DNA of 50,467 bases from Mogibacterium sp. GTDB taxonomy: Bacteria; Bacillota; Clostridia; Peptostreptococcales; Anaerovoracaceae. A model generated the notes under the pieces. It saw nothing but the letters and a program-made list of their open reading frames with translations. It was not told the DNA's origin and did no database searches. This document shows, one piece after another, positions 21,792 to 30,912 of this stretch (position 1 is the stretch's first letter; each line of letters opens with the position of its first letter). Both the position numbers and the translations under genes were made by a program. The DNA lies in contig JAFRGD010000030.1 of the NCBI GenBank assembly GCA_017433975.1, forward strand, positions 1 through 50,467, given 5' to 3'.

Positions 21792-24722
21792 ATGGATGGT
21801 AACAAAAAAGAAAACAAACCGACCGGCGAAGCCAAGGTCAGGGAGTATGAGTCCAAGGTCACGAAGCGGAGCCGCCGCCGCAAGCGGTCGGGCATCATCG
21901 TCATGATCATCGTCGTGATTTTCGTGATTCTGGCGACGATGGTCGGCTTTTTCACGGACTGGCTCTGGTTCAAGGACCTCGGGTACAGCCCGGTCTATCT
22001 GAAGAAAATCGTCACCGAGCTGGAGATCGGCGTGCCGGTCTTCCTCGTCGCGATGCTGCTCGTCCGGATCTATCTGAAGAGCCTCAAGAACGGTTATTTT
22101 AAGAAGATCGAATCGCACGAGATCACGAATGCACAGACTCTCAACCGCATTTCGTGGGGGCTCGCGGTGCTTTCCGGCATCGCCGCGGCGGTCATCTGCT
22201 CGCGCGACGTCTGGCTTGACTTCCTCAAATTCGTCCATTCGACGGACTTCGGACTCAAGGACCCGCTGTTCAACCTGGACATCTCATTCTACGTATTCCG
22301 CCTGGCGTTCCTGACCAAGGTCAACAACATGATCCTGCTGCTCATCATCGGGCTGGTCATCGTAACGCTGATCTACTACGGGATCCTGGTCACGATGCGC
22401 ACGCCGGACGTGTGGAAGCGCGAAGAGCCGGGCGTCTGGCCGTCGGAGGACAATCCGACCGTGACGGACGAGGACGGGGAGGAGACGCCGGACAATACGA
22501 CGTCGTTCTTCAAGGAAGCGCAGAAGCGCCGCAACGCGACCCAGCAGAGGGCCCGCCGGACGCTCGATATCAACAGCGGCAACCTGCAGAAACTGATGGA
22601 CATCGCCTCCGGCAAGCTGACCGCCCTCGGCGTGGTCTTCTACCTGATGGTGGCGATCAACTTCTTCCTCAAGCAGTTTGACCTGCTGCACTCGCACAAC
22701 GGTGTCGTGTACGGCGCCGGCTTTACGGACGTCAATATCACGCTTTGGGTCTACCGGCTTGTCATCCTGCTCGCGCTGATCGGTGCGGTCACGATTATCA
22801 TGCACATGCGCAAGCGGCAATTCATCAAGCTGATCCGCCTGCCGATCATCATCCTCGTCATCGCCTTCCTCGGCGGCCTCCTCGGAACGGCGGTCCAGAA
22901 CCTGATCGTTTCGCCGGACGAGATCAACAAGGAGAGCAAATACCTCGCGAACAACATCGAGTACACGCGACACGCGTACGGACTCGACAGCGTGGAAGTA
23001 GAAGTGTTCCCGTCGGCAGACAGCCTGACCGCGGAGGACATCGCGAACAACCAGGCGACCATCACCAACATCCGCATCAACGACTACGAGCCGGTGCAGG
23101 ACTTCTACAATCAGACGCAGAGCATCCGGCAGTACTACGATTTTTATGACGTCGACATCGACCGTTACATCCTGAACGGCGAGGAGACCCAGACGTTCCT
23201 CGCGCCGCGCGAGATCAACGAAGAGCGCATCAGCGATACATGGATCAACGCGCACCTCAAGTACACGCACGGCTACGGCGTTGCCCTGTCCCGGGTCGAC
23301 GCCGTGACGGCGAGCGGCCAGCCGGATGTCCTGATCAAGAACATCCCGCCGGAGTCCCGCGCTGAGGAACTTGTGATCACCCGCCCGGAGATTTACTTCG
23401 GCGAGCTCACCAATGACTACATCATCGTCAATACCGATGAGCAGGAGTTCGACTATCCGGACGGAACCGAAAACAAATATACGATGTTCGAAGGTGACGC
23501 GGGCATTCAGATGAACCTGCTGAACCGGATCCTGTTCTCCATGCGCGAGGGCAGCATGAAGCTCCTGGTATCGTCCAACGTCAACTCGGACTCCAGGATC
23601 ATCATCAACCGCAACGTTATGACACGCGTCAAGACGATCATGCCGTACCTGTCCTATGACGGCGATCCGTACATGACGATCGTGGACGGCAAGCTTTACT
23701 GGTTCGTCGACGCATATACGACGAGCGCTTACTATCCGTATTCCGAGCCGTATACGGACGAAGTGAACTCGACCAACTACATCCGCAACTCCATCAAGGT
23801 CATCGTGGACGCGTACAACGGCGATGTGGACTTCTACATCGTGGACGAGGACGACCCGATCGCGCAGACCTACCAGAAGATCTACCCGACGCTGTTCAAG
23901 AACTTCGACGAGATGCCGGACGGCCTCAAGGAGCACATCCGGTACCCGAACGTCATGTTCAACATCCAGGCGCAGGTCTACTCCAAGTACCACATGGAAG
24001 ACGTCAAGGTCTTCTATCAGAACGAGGACCTGTGGGATCTGGCCAACCAGATCTACGGTATGGAAGAAAAGAAGATGACCCCGAGTTACTTCATCTTCAA
24101 ACTGCCGAAGGAGTCCGAGGCGGAGTTCATCAACATGATCCCGTTCACGCCAAAGTCCAAGCAGAACATGACCGCCATCATGATGGCGCGGAACGACGGC
24201 GAGCACTACGGCGAGATCAAGGTCTACACGCTGCCAAAGAACAAGACGGTATACGGACCGATGCAGATCGAGGCGCAGATCGACCAGAACACCGAGATTT
24301 CCAAGGAATTCTCGCTCTGGAACTCCGCCGGATCGCAGTACCGCCGCGGCGACATGTTCGTCATTCCGATCGAGGATTCGATCATGTACGTCGAGCCGGT
24401 CTACCTCGAAGCGTCCAACCAGGCGATTCCGGAGGTCAAGCGCGTCATCGTCGCTTACGAGGATAAGATCTCGTGCAAGCCGACGCTGGCCGAGGCCCTC
24501 GAGGACATGTTCGGCACGGGCGTCAAGCCGGGCTCGCAGGACGAGGTCAAGCCGGACGACGGCCAGGGCAGCGATACTCCGATGACGCAGGTCGAGCTCA
24601 TCGAAAAGGCGAACGAGGCGTATGAGAAGGCCGTCGAAGCCCAGCAGAAGGGCGACTGGGCAAAATACGGGGAGTATCTCGAGGAGCTCGAAGGATACCT
24701 CAAGGCACTGAAAGAAATGTAG
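21792..24722 (+). CDS. UPF0182-family large membrane protein
   Basis: 976 residues from ATG 21792 (GGAGA nine bases upstream). A TTG 30 bases earlier has no site. A Lys/Arg-rich cytoplasmic N-terminus (about 36 residues) precedes seven membrane segments between residues 37 and 365, including SGIIVMIIVVIFVILATMVG and the family's WLWFKDLGYSPVYLKK. The remaining 600 residues form the conserved extracytoplasmic domain (NNIEYTRHAYGLD, THGYGVALSRVDAVT, DGKLYWFVDAYTTSAYYPYS, PIEDSIMYVEPVYLEA). The acidic C-terminal coiled tail (ELIEKANEAYEKAVEAQQKG) is typical. The family is widespread in Bacillota and Actinomycetota, without an assigned function that I can state. It follows the giant zinc-ribbon gene by 81 bases and precedes glutamine synthetase by 39. 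Confidence 0.93.
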   Translation: MDGNKKENKPTGEAKVREYESKVTKRSRRRKRSGIIVMIIVVIFVILATMVGFFTDWLWFKDLGYSPVYLKKIVTELEIGVPVFLVAMLLVRIYLKSLKNGYFKKIESHEITNAQTLNRISWGLAVLSGIAAAVICSRDVWLDFLKFVHSTDFGLKDPLFNLDISFYVFRLAFLTKVNNMILLLIIGLVIVTLIYYGILVTMRTPDVWKREEPGVWPSEDNPTVTDEDGEETPDNTTSFFKEAQKRRNATQQRARRTLDINSGNLQKLMDIASGKLTALGVVFYLMVAINFFLKQFDLLHSHNGVVYGAGFTDVNITLWVYRLVILLALIGAVTIIMHMRKRQFIKLIRLPIIILVIAFLGGLLGTAVQNLIVSPDEINKESKYLANNIEYTRHAYGLDSVEVEVFPSADSLTAEDIANNQATITNIRINDYEPVQDFYNQTQSIRQYYDFYDVDIDRYILNGEETQTFLAPREINEERISDTWINAHLKYTHGYGVALSRVDAVTASGQPDVLIKNIPPESRAEELVITRPEIYFGELTNDYIIVNTDEQEFDYPDGTENKYTMFEGDAGIQMNLLNRILFSMREGSMKLLVSSNVNSDSRIIINRNVMTRVKTIMPYLSYDGDPYMTIVDGKLYWFVDAYTTSAYYPYSEPYTDEVNSTNYIRNSIKVIVDAYNGDVDFYIVDEDDPIAQTYQKIYPTLFKNFDEMPDGLKEHIRYPNVMFNIQAQVYSKYHMEDVKVFYQNEDLWDLANQIYGMEEKKMTPSYFIFKLPKESEAEFINMIPFTPKSKQNMTAIMMARNDGEHYGEIKVYTLPKNKTVYGPMQIEAQIDQNTEISKEFSLWNSAGSQYRRGDMFVIPIEDSIMYVEPVYLEASNQAIPEVKRVIVAYEDKISCKPTLAEALEDMFGTGVKPGSQDEVKPDDGQGSDTPMTQVELIEKANEAYEKAVEAQQKGDWAKYGEYLEELEGYLKALKEM

Positions 24723-24728
24723 ATCACT

Positions 24729-24744
24729 CCCGGAGGGCTCCGGG
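24729..24744 (+). other. Intercistronic hairpin before glutamine synthetase
   Basis: CCCGGAG-GG-CTCCGGG, a perfect seven-base stem with no T tract, in the 39-base gap. It may be an mRNA-stability or processing site. Confidence 0.35.
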
Positions 24745-24761
24745 GGAATGGGAGGACAGTT

Positions 24762-26681
24762 ATGTTCCGATACGATCTGGATAAAATGCTTTATACGATT
24801 CGGCCGGAGGAGAACGCGGAGGACAACGTCAGGAAGATCCTCGCGGAGCACCCGGAGGTGAAATTCGTGTCGCTGACCGGCGTCGACCTGGGCAGTCACA
24901 ACACGGACGAAAAGATTCCGATCCGGGCCTTCCTCCAGGACATGGAGAAGATCCTCAAGGACGGCGTACAGACCGACGGCTCCAGCGTAGCCCTGCCGAA
25001 GATCGCAGAGCTCTCCAACGCCAGGGTCGACATCCTGCCGGACCGCGAGGTCAACTGGTATGTTGAGTATTCGTTCCAGAATATAGATTACAAGACGGGG
25101 CTCCCGACGGGGACCCTGCGCATCCCGTCGTACCTGCGGCACAACGGCGACCGCATGGTCGGCTCGCGGATCTTCAACCGCCGGACGACCAAGTCGTTCC
25201 GCCGCGAGCTGCTCGCGCTGCTGCACGAGTATCCGTATGTGTTCGAACACATCGGCGGCGTGAACAGCGCGGACGAGATCGAAGACATCGTGCTGACGAG
25301 CGCGACCGAGCTGGAATTCTGGGTCAAGACGCCGGAGGATCGGGCGGACCGCGACCAGCTTTTCACCTCTCAGGAGCTCAAGGAGCAGTACTGGAAGCGG
25401 ACCGTCGGACCGGTCGGCAAGGCGCTCGAGGAGACGCTCGAGGTGCTCGACAAGTACGGCTTTGAGGTCGAGATGGGCCACAAGGAAGTCGGCGGCGTAC
25501 GGGCCAAGCTGATGCACTCCGGGGACTTCGACCACATCATGGAACAGCTCGAAATCGACTGGAAGTACGCCGTGCCGATGCAGGCCGCGGACAACGAGAG
25601 CCAGATCAAGCACATCATCCGGGACATCTTCCTGATGAACAACCTTGAGGTCACGTTCCTCGCGAAGCCGATCGACGGCGTCGCGGGCAACGGCGAGCAC
25701 ACGCACTTCGGTGTGACCGCGCGGCTCAAGTCCGGCAAGGTGGTCAACCTGTTCGAACCGGCGGACCGGACCCGGGACTTCATGAGCCCGATCGGTTACG
25801 GAGCCCTGATGGGACTGCTCCGCAATTATGAGATTTTGAATCCGTTCATCGCGGCGACACAGGACGCCTTCCTCCGCCTCAAGCCGGGGTTTGAGGCGCC
25901 GGTGTGCATCGTCACGTCGCTCGGGCGCGACTACCGGACCCCGTCGCGGAACCGGACCGTTCTGGTCGGCCTGATTCGCGACCTGTACAACCCGCTGGCG
26001 ACGCGGTTTGAGCTCCGCTCGCCGCACCCGCACTCGAATACGTATCTTTTGACCGGTGCGGGCTACAAAGTGATGCTGGACGGCATCCGCGCGGTGCTCG
26101 CGTCCGGCAAGACCCCGCAGGAACTCGAGCGGTCGATTTCCAAGGCGGCGGGTGAGGCGGACTTCTACCTCGAGGCGGACCGCGAATACCGCTCCGAGGA
26201 GAACGTTTTCACATTCTACACCCCGGAGGAGCGCGAACGGCTCTTCGGCCGGGCACCGGCGACCGTCTGGGAGAACTTCCGGGCGTTCGACACCTACGCG
26301 GACAAGCTCGGGATGATCACGGGAGGGGACGAGACGCTCGCACTGATCATCGAATCCTACCGGGCGCAGATGACGTCCAAATGGATCACGGAGTTCCGCG
26401 ACCGGCGGATCCAGAACGCGATGGACTTCGTCCGGCGCTGCTCGGCCAAACATAGCGACGAGATGCTGACCGACCTCGACGAGATGAACTGGAACCGCGT
26501 GAGCGAGCTCCGGCGCGCGCTGGGCAAGGACTACATCGGAAAGACTTCGCTCCTGACCGACGCCAAGGCGGCGCTCGACCGGGAGGACTACGACACCGCT
26601 TCGGACCTCGAACTGGTCATCCAGGACAAGATCGAGGAGCTGCGGCAGGCATACAATGAATACAGGAAAAACCTGTTCTAA
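24762..26681 (+). CDS. Glutamine synthetase, long clostridial form
   Basis: 639 residues, GGAGGA before the ATG. The enzyme condenses glutamate and ammonia with ATP in the cytoplasm. N-terminal beta-grasp region 30-110 (VKFVSLTGVDLG, TDGSSVALPKIAEL); catalytic domain from about 115 with EMGHKEVGGVRAKL (metal Glu), GNGEHTHFGVT (ATP/metal His), SLGRDYRTPSRNRTVLVG and TRFELRSPHPHSNTYLL (glutamate-binding Arg region). A helical C-terminal extension of about 120 residues (from about 510) makes it longer than the 440-470-residue type I enzyme. The classical Tyr adenylylation loop is not evident. It is probably co-transcribed with serS (15-base gap). Confidence 0.88.
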   Translation: MFRYDLDKMLYTIRPEENAEDNVRKILAEHPEVKFVSLTGVDLGSHNTDEKIPIRAFLQDMEKILKDGVQTDGSSVALPKIAELSNARVDILPDREVNWYVEYSFQNIDYKTGLPTGTLRIPSYLRHNGDRMVGSRIFNRRTTKSFRRELLALLHEYPYVFEHIGGVNSADEIEDIVLTSATELEFWVKTPEDRADRDQLFTSQELKEQYWKRTVGPVGKALEETLEVLDKYGFEVEMGHKEVGGVRAKLMHSGDFDHIMEQLEIDWKYAVPMQAADNESQIKHIIRDIFLMNNLEVTFLAKPIDGVAGNGEHTHFGVTARLKSGKVVNLFEPADRTRDFMSPIGYGALMGLLRNYEILNPFIAATQDAFLRLKPGFEAPVCIVTSLGRDYRTPSRNRTVLVGLIRDLYNPLATRFELRSPHPHSNTYLLTGAGYKVMLDGIRAVLASGKTPQELERSISKAAGEADFYLEADREYRSEENVFTFYTPEERERLFGRAPATVWENFRAFDTYADKLGMITGGDETLALIIESYRAQMTSKWITEFRDRRIQNAMDFVRRCSAKHSDEMLTDLDEMNWNRVSELRRALGKDYIGKTSLLTDAKAALDREDYDTASDLELVIQDKIEELRQAYNEYRKNLF

Positions 26682-26696
26682 ATAGGAGGATATTAC

Positions 26697-27968
26697 ATGT
26701 TAGACGTAAAGCAAATCAGAGAGAACTTTGAAGAGGTCAAGGCAAGAGTAGAGTGGCGCGGCAAGGGCGACTTCGGCATCGGGGACGTCCTCAAATACGA
26801 CACCCAGCGCAGGGAACTCCTCGCGGAGGTCGAGCAGCTTAAGAACAAGCAGAACACCGTATCCAGAGAAGTGCCAAAAATGAAGAAAGCCGGTCAGGAC
26901 ACGACCGCTCTCTTCGCGGAGATGAAAGAACTCTCGGCGCGGATCAAGGAGCTCGACCAGCAGGTCGCCGAGGCGGAGACCAACATGCGGCAGGCGCTTC
27001 TGAACGTCCCGAACACACCGTACAAGGACGTGCAGTTCGGCGAGGACGACACCGCCAACGTGGAGCTTCGCAGGGTCGGCACCCCGCGCGAATTCGACTT
27101 TGAAGCCAAGGCGCACTGGGACATCGGCGAAGACCTGGACATCCTGGACTTTGAGCGCGCGGGCAAGATTTCCGGCACGCGCTTCACGGTTTACAAGGGC
27201 CTCGGCGCCCGGCTCGAGCGTTCCGTCGTCAACTTCATGCTCGACCTGCACACGATGGAGCAGGGATACACCGAGATCCTTCCGCCGTTCATGGTCAACC
27301 GCGACGCGATGACCGGCACCGGCCAGCTTCCGAAGTTCGAGGACGACATGTTTTACGTCCCGGCCAAGGACTTCTTCCTGATCCCGACGGCAGAGGTTCC
27401 GGTGACCAACCTGCTCGCGAACGAGATTCTGAACGGCGACGACCTGCCGATTTACTATACCGCTTACACCCCATGCTTCCGCAAAGAGGCCGGCGCGGCG
27501 GGGCGCGACACCCGCGGCCTGATCCGCCAGCACCAGTTCAACACGGTTGAGATGGTCAAGTTCGCAAAGCCAGAGGACTCTTACGCGGAGCTCGAGTCGC
27601 TGACCAACGACGCAGAGGAGGTCCTCAAGCGCCTCGGCATCCCGTACCGTGTCGTCAGACTGTCCAGCGGCGACCTCGGCTTCTCATCGGCGATGACCTA
27701 CGACGTCGAAGTCTGGATGCCGAGCTACGGCAGATACGTTGAAATCTCCAGCTGCAGCAACTTCGAAGCCTATCAGGCGCGGCGCGCCAACATCCGCTTC
27801 CGCCGGGAGAAGGGCAGCAAGCCGGAATTCGTACACACGCTGAACGGCTCCGGCCTCGCGGTCGGACGGACCGTCGCGGCGATCCTCGAGAACTATCAGC
27901 AGGCGGACGGTTCCGTCGTCGTCCCGGAGGCCCTCCGCGGATACATGGGAACCGACGTGATCAAGTAA
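26697..27968 (+). CDS. serS: Seryl-tRNA synthetase
   Basis: 423 residues, AGGAGG eight bases before the ATG. A class II synthetase charging tRNA-Ser (and tRNA-Sec). Residues 1-100 form the long antiparallel coiled-coil arm that grips the tRNA ([20 protein letters not shown]). The catalytic core carries motif 2 ([22 protein letters not shown]) with the serine-binding TAEVPVTN before it, and motif 3 ([19 protein letters not shown]). Length and order are normal. The usual T-box leader of clostridial serS is absent because the gene sits inside an operon 15 bases after glutamine synthetase. Many AGA and CCA codons suggest strong expression. Confidence 0.97.
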   Translation: MLDVKQIRENFEEVKARVEWRGKGDFGIGDVLKYDTQRRELLAEVEQLKNKQNTVSREVPKMKKAGQDTTALFAEMKELSARIKELDQQVAEAETNMRQALLNVPNTPYKDVQFGEDDTANVELRRVGTPREFDFEAKAHWDIGEDLDILDFERAGKISGTRFTVYKGLGARLERSVVNFMLDLHTMEQGYTEILPPFMVNRDAMTGTGQLPKFEDDMFYVPAKDFFLIPTAEVPVTNLLANEILNGDDLPIYYTAYTPCFRKEAGAAGRDTRGLIRQHQFNTVEMVKFAKPEDSYAELESLTNDAEEVLKRLGIPYRVVRLSSGDLGFSSAMTYDVEVWMPSYGRYVEISSCSNFEAYQARRANIRFRREKGSKPEFVHTLNGSGLAVGRTVAAILENYQQADGSVVVPEALRGYMGTDVIK

Positions 27969-27971
27969 ATT

Positions 27972-29450
27972 ATGAGTCAGGAACTGTTAACGGATTTTTT
28001 AATCGGGCACAAAGCGGCCAAGCCGGTGTCGTTCCACATGCCGGGCCACAAGGGCAGGGCGGACCTGTATGAGAAGTACGGGTACGGGGAGTTTCTCCGC
28101 GACATCATGGCGAGCGACATCACGGAGATTCCGGGTGCGGACAACCTGCACGATCCGTCCGGGCCGATCCGGCAGCTGATGGAGAACTACGCCGGGCTTT
28201 ACGGGGTCAAACACACCGAGCTGCTCGTCAATGGCGGGAGCGCCGGCGTGGTGGCGTCCATTTTGGCGTGCGTGCCGAAGGGCGGAACGCTGCTGATGGC
28301 GCGGAACGCCCACATGTCCGCATATGCGGCCATCCGGCTGGGTGACATCCGGCCGGTGTTTGTGATGCCGGGCGAAGACGGCAAGATCCACGCGGAGGAC
28401 GTGTCGGCGGCCATCGAATGGGACGCCATGATGCGGGACGACCCGGTCGCTTCGCGCAAGAAACGCGGCGCAGCCGCCGCGCCGGAACGGACGCCGATCA
28501 GCGCGGTCCTCGTCACCAGCCCGGATTACTACGGGGTGATGTCGGACATCAGCGCGATCGCCGCGGCCGCGCACCGGCACGGGATTCCGCTGATCGTCGA
28601 CCAGGCGCACGGGGCGCATCTGGTCTTCTTCGACCAGCACCTCGGAACGACCCGCTCCGCCGAGCGGCAGGGCGCGGACCTGGTCATCGACAGCACGCAC
28701 AAGACGCTCCTCTCGTTCACCGGGACGGGCATCCTCAACATCTGCTCGGACCGCGTGTCGCAGGAGCGCGTTTCCGGCTATCTTTCCATGCTGCAGACGA
28801 CGAGCCCGTCGTATCCGGCGCTCGCCAGCCTGGACGTGAACGAGCGCATCCTGCGGCGGGCGAGCCGCGAAATCGTAGAGACGTGGCTCAAGGACATCCG
28901 GTTCTTCCACGAAAACGCCAGCCGGATCGACGGGCTGACAGTTCTCCGCGGGGAGGACATCGATCCGACCAAGCTGTCCGTTTCGATCGAACTTGGGGAC
29001 GGCAATGTGGTCGAGGGCAGGGCGCTCGACCTGATGCTCCGCTCCGCCAACATCTGGCCGGAGATGTTCGACAGCAACGGCGTCCTCCTGATGACCGGCG
29101 CGGGGAGCGTACGGTCGGATTACGAGGTCGCGCTGCGGGCTCTTTACGAGATCACTTGTGAAAAAAAAGTCAGGAATTACGCGGTTCCAAAGACCTCCGC
29201 ACCGGCGTTCAGCCATGCGCTTCCGGAGTTCGCCGGGGTGCCGGAAAAGAGCGTCAGAATACCGCTTTATCAGGCTGCCGGGAGGGCAGCCGGAGCGGCT
29301 GTAACCCCTTATCCGCCTGGGATTCCGCTGATTTGCCCGGGTGAAAAATTCACCAATGATTTACTCATTAAGATCAACCGGATGATGGGTGCCGGAATCA
29401 CTCTGATGGGCGTCGACGAGGAGGGCGGCGTGCTCGCGGGGGACGACTAA
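27972..29450 (+). CDS. Orn/Lys/Arg decarboxylase family PLP enzyme
   Basis: 492 residues, starting three bases after the serS stop without a clear ribosome site, so translation is probably coupled. Fold type I PLP enzyme: FHMPGHKGRADLYEKYG at the start, NGGSAGVVASILA, ADLVIDSTHKTLLSFTGTGI with the PLP-binding lysine in STHKTL, and a smaller C-terminal domain. The length fits the short Bacillus SpeA/YaaO/Cad-type group, which lacks the wing domain. It should decarboxylate lysine, arginine or ornithine to a polyamine precursor; the substrate is not readable. It ends the glnA-serS operon before a strong hairpin. Confidence 0.92.
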   Translation: MSQELLTDFLIGHKAAKPVSFHMPGHKGRADLYEKYGYGEFLRDIMASDITEIPGADNLHDPSGPIRQLMENYAGLYGVKHTELLVNGGSAGVVASILACVPKGGTLLMARNAHMSAYAAIRLGDIRPVFVMPGEDGKIHAEDVSAAIEWDAMMRDDPVASRKKRGAAAAPERTPISAVLVTSPDYYGVMSDISAIAAAAHRHGIPLIVDQAHGAHLVFFDQHLGTTRSAERQGADLVIDSTHKTLLSFTGTGILNICSDRVSQERVSGYLSMLQTTSPSYPALASLDVNERILRRASREIVETWLKDIRFFHENASRIDGLTVLRGEDIDPTKLSVSIELGDGNVVEGRALDLMLRSANIWPEMFDSNGVLLMTGAGSVRSDYEVALRALYEITCEKKVRNYAVPKTSAPAFSHALPEFAGVPEKSVRIPLYQAAGRAAGAAVTPYPPGIPLICPGEKFTNDLLIKINRMMGAGITLMGVDEEGGVLAGDD

Positions 29451-29494
29451 ACGCCAAAAAACAGCCCAAATACGCACGCAAAAAAAAACTTTTT

Positions 29495-29539
29495 GTTGTT
29501 CGGTTTTTCGTACAAACCGAACAACTTTTAGTATATAAT
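29495..29539 (+). promoter_or_regulatory. rnf promoter region with 12-base inverted repeat
   Basis: The perfect inverted repeat GTTGTTCGGTTT / AAACCGAACAAC (29495-29506 and 29514-29525, loop TTCGTAC) is followed by TTTTAG and by TATAAT at 29534-29539. It can be the terminator of the upstream operon, an operator covering the -35 region of the rnf promoter, or both. The outer TTGTT...AACAA resembles redox-repressor (Rex) sites, but its interior (CGG) does not fit the Rex consensus. Leader to rnfC: about 60 bases. Confidence 0.6.
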
Positions 29540-29604
29540 ATATTAGTTAAAAAATGCATTGCACGACAATTTGTTAGACAACAGGAAAGGAAGGTTTCTT
29601 AAGG

Positions 29605-30912
29605 ATGGGTAAACACCTGCCGAGCATCCATGTCAAGCATTACAAACACACCTCAGACATTGAGACCGAAGTAATGCCGATTCCGGATGTGGTAAAGATC
29701 TGCATGTCGCAGAACATCGGTGCTCCTTGCAAACCTCTGGTCGCCAAGGGCGATTACGTCAAAGTCGGTCAAAAGATCGGTGACACAGACGCCTTTGTCA
29801 GTGCCCCAATTCACTCCAGTGTCTCGGGTACCGTCAAAGACATTGTTGAAGTCCGTGGATCCATGGGCGGAATGGAAACGCTCATCGTGATCGAGACGGA
29901 CAAAAAACAAGAGGTCAGCGAAGAGGTCGCAATCCCTAAAGTTGAGAACTACGAGCAATTCGTCAAAGCCGCGAGAGCGAGCGGCGTCGTAGGTCTCGGC
30001 GGAGCATCGTTCCCGACTCATATCAAGCTCAACCCAAAGAACTTGGATGAGTGCAAGGTCCTGGTCGTCAACGGCGCGGAGTGCGAGCCGTTCATCACCG
30101 GGGACAACAGAATGATGATTGAGCAAGGCCAGGACGTCCTGGACGGAATGCAGCTCATCATGCATTACCTCAACCTCGACGAGGGTATCATTGGTGTCGA
30201 GGAGAACAAACCGGAGGCGATTGCAAACCTCAACCGGCTGATCGACCAGAACGGCATCAGCAACATCAAGGTTCAGGTCCTGCAGTCCAGATATCCAAAG
30301 GGCGCTGAGCGTGTCCTCGTTTACGAGACGACCGGTCAGGTCATGAACGCGGGCGTGCTCCCGGCACAGCTGGGCGTCATCCTCGACAACGTTTCGACGG
30401 TCGCGGTGCTCGGTCAGTATTTCCGGACCGGCATGCCGATCGTCCGCCGCCGCATCACGGTCGACGGCGACGCGGTCATGAATCCAAAGAACGTCTTCGT
30501 TCCGATCGGAACGCAGATTGCGGACGTCATCGATTACTGCGGCGGTTACAAGGTAGAACCGCGCAAGATCATCATGGGCGGACCGATGATGGGCCGCGCG
30601 ACGCACTCTGACGAGTCCACAACGATGAAGAACACCGGCTCGATCCTGGCCTTCTCGCAGGAGATGGCTGAGGTCAAGGAGGAGACGGGCTGCATCAACT
30701 GCTGCAGATGCCACGAGGCGTGCCCGTTCAAACTGATGCCGATGATTTTTGCCGAGGCGTACGAGAGAAGACAGGTCGACAGACTGAACGACTTCCGCGT
30801 CATGCAGTGCATGGAGTGCGGCAGCTGCTCCTACGTATGTCCGGCAAGGAGACCGCTGAGCTTTACTAACAAGCTTGCAAAAGGATTGGTAAAGGAGGCG
30901 TCGAAGAAGTAA
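29605..30912 (+). CDS. rnfC: Rnf complex subunit C
   Basis: 435 residues. NADH/FMN-binding peripheral subunit of the ion-translocating ferredoxin:NAD+ oxidoreductase, on the cytoplasmic face. GLGGASFPTHIKL near residue 130 is the flavin/NADH-binding Gly-rich loop, and NGAECEPFIT follows. Two 4Fe-4S motifs lie near the C-terminus: CINCCRCHEACP (about residue 363) and CMECGSCSYVCP (about residue 402). It is the first gene of rnfCDGEAB and its stop overlaps the rnfD start by one base (TAATG). Clostridial length; it lacks the long Ala/Lys-rich tail of proteobacterial RnfC. Confidence 0.97.
   Translation: MGKHLPSIHVKHYKHTSDIETEVMPIPDVVKICMSQNIGAPCKPLVAKGDYVKVGQKIGDTDAFVSAPIHSSVSGTVKDIVEVRGSMGGMETLIVIETDKKQEVSEEVAIPKVENYEQFVKAARASGVVGLGGASFPTHIKLNPKNLDECKVLVVNGAECEPFITGDNRMMIEQGQDVLDGMQLIMHYLNLDEGIIGVEENKPEAIANLNRLIDQNGISNIKVQVLQSRYPKGAERVLVYETTGQVMNAGVLPAQLGVILDNVSTVAVLGQYFRTGMPIVRRRITVDGDAVMNPKNVFVPIGTQIADVIDYCGGYKVEPRKIIMGGPMMGRATHSDESTTMKNTGSILAFSQEMAEVKEETGCINCCRCHEACPFKLMPMIFAEAYERRQVDRLNDFRVMQCMECGSCSYVCPARRPLSFTNKLAKGLVKEASKK

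Noticed and set aside
22284..26453. A 1389-codon open frame on the minus strand across the UPF0182 and glutamine synthetase genes
   Set aside because: It is antisense to two clear genes, is rich in Arg/Asp/Val/Leu shadow composition, has no ribosome site or domain, and exists only because GC-rich codons on the other strand avoid stops.
26682..26696. T-box riboswitch before serS
   Set aside because: The gap is only 15 bases, and no T-box sequence is present here or in the his leader.
29495..29525. Canonical Rex operator at the rnf promoter
   Set aside because: Only the outer TTGTT/AACAA ends fit; the inner bases and the spacing differ from the consensus, so it is reported only as an unassigned inverted repeat.
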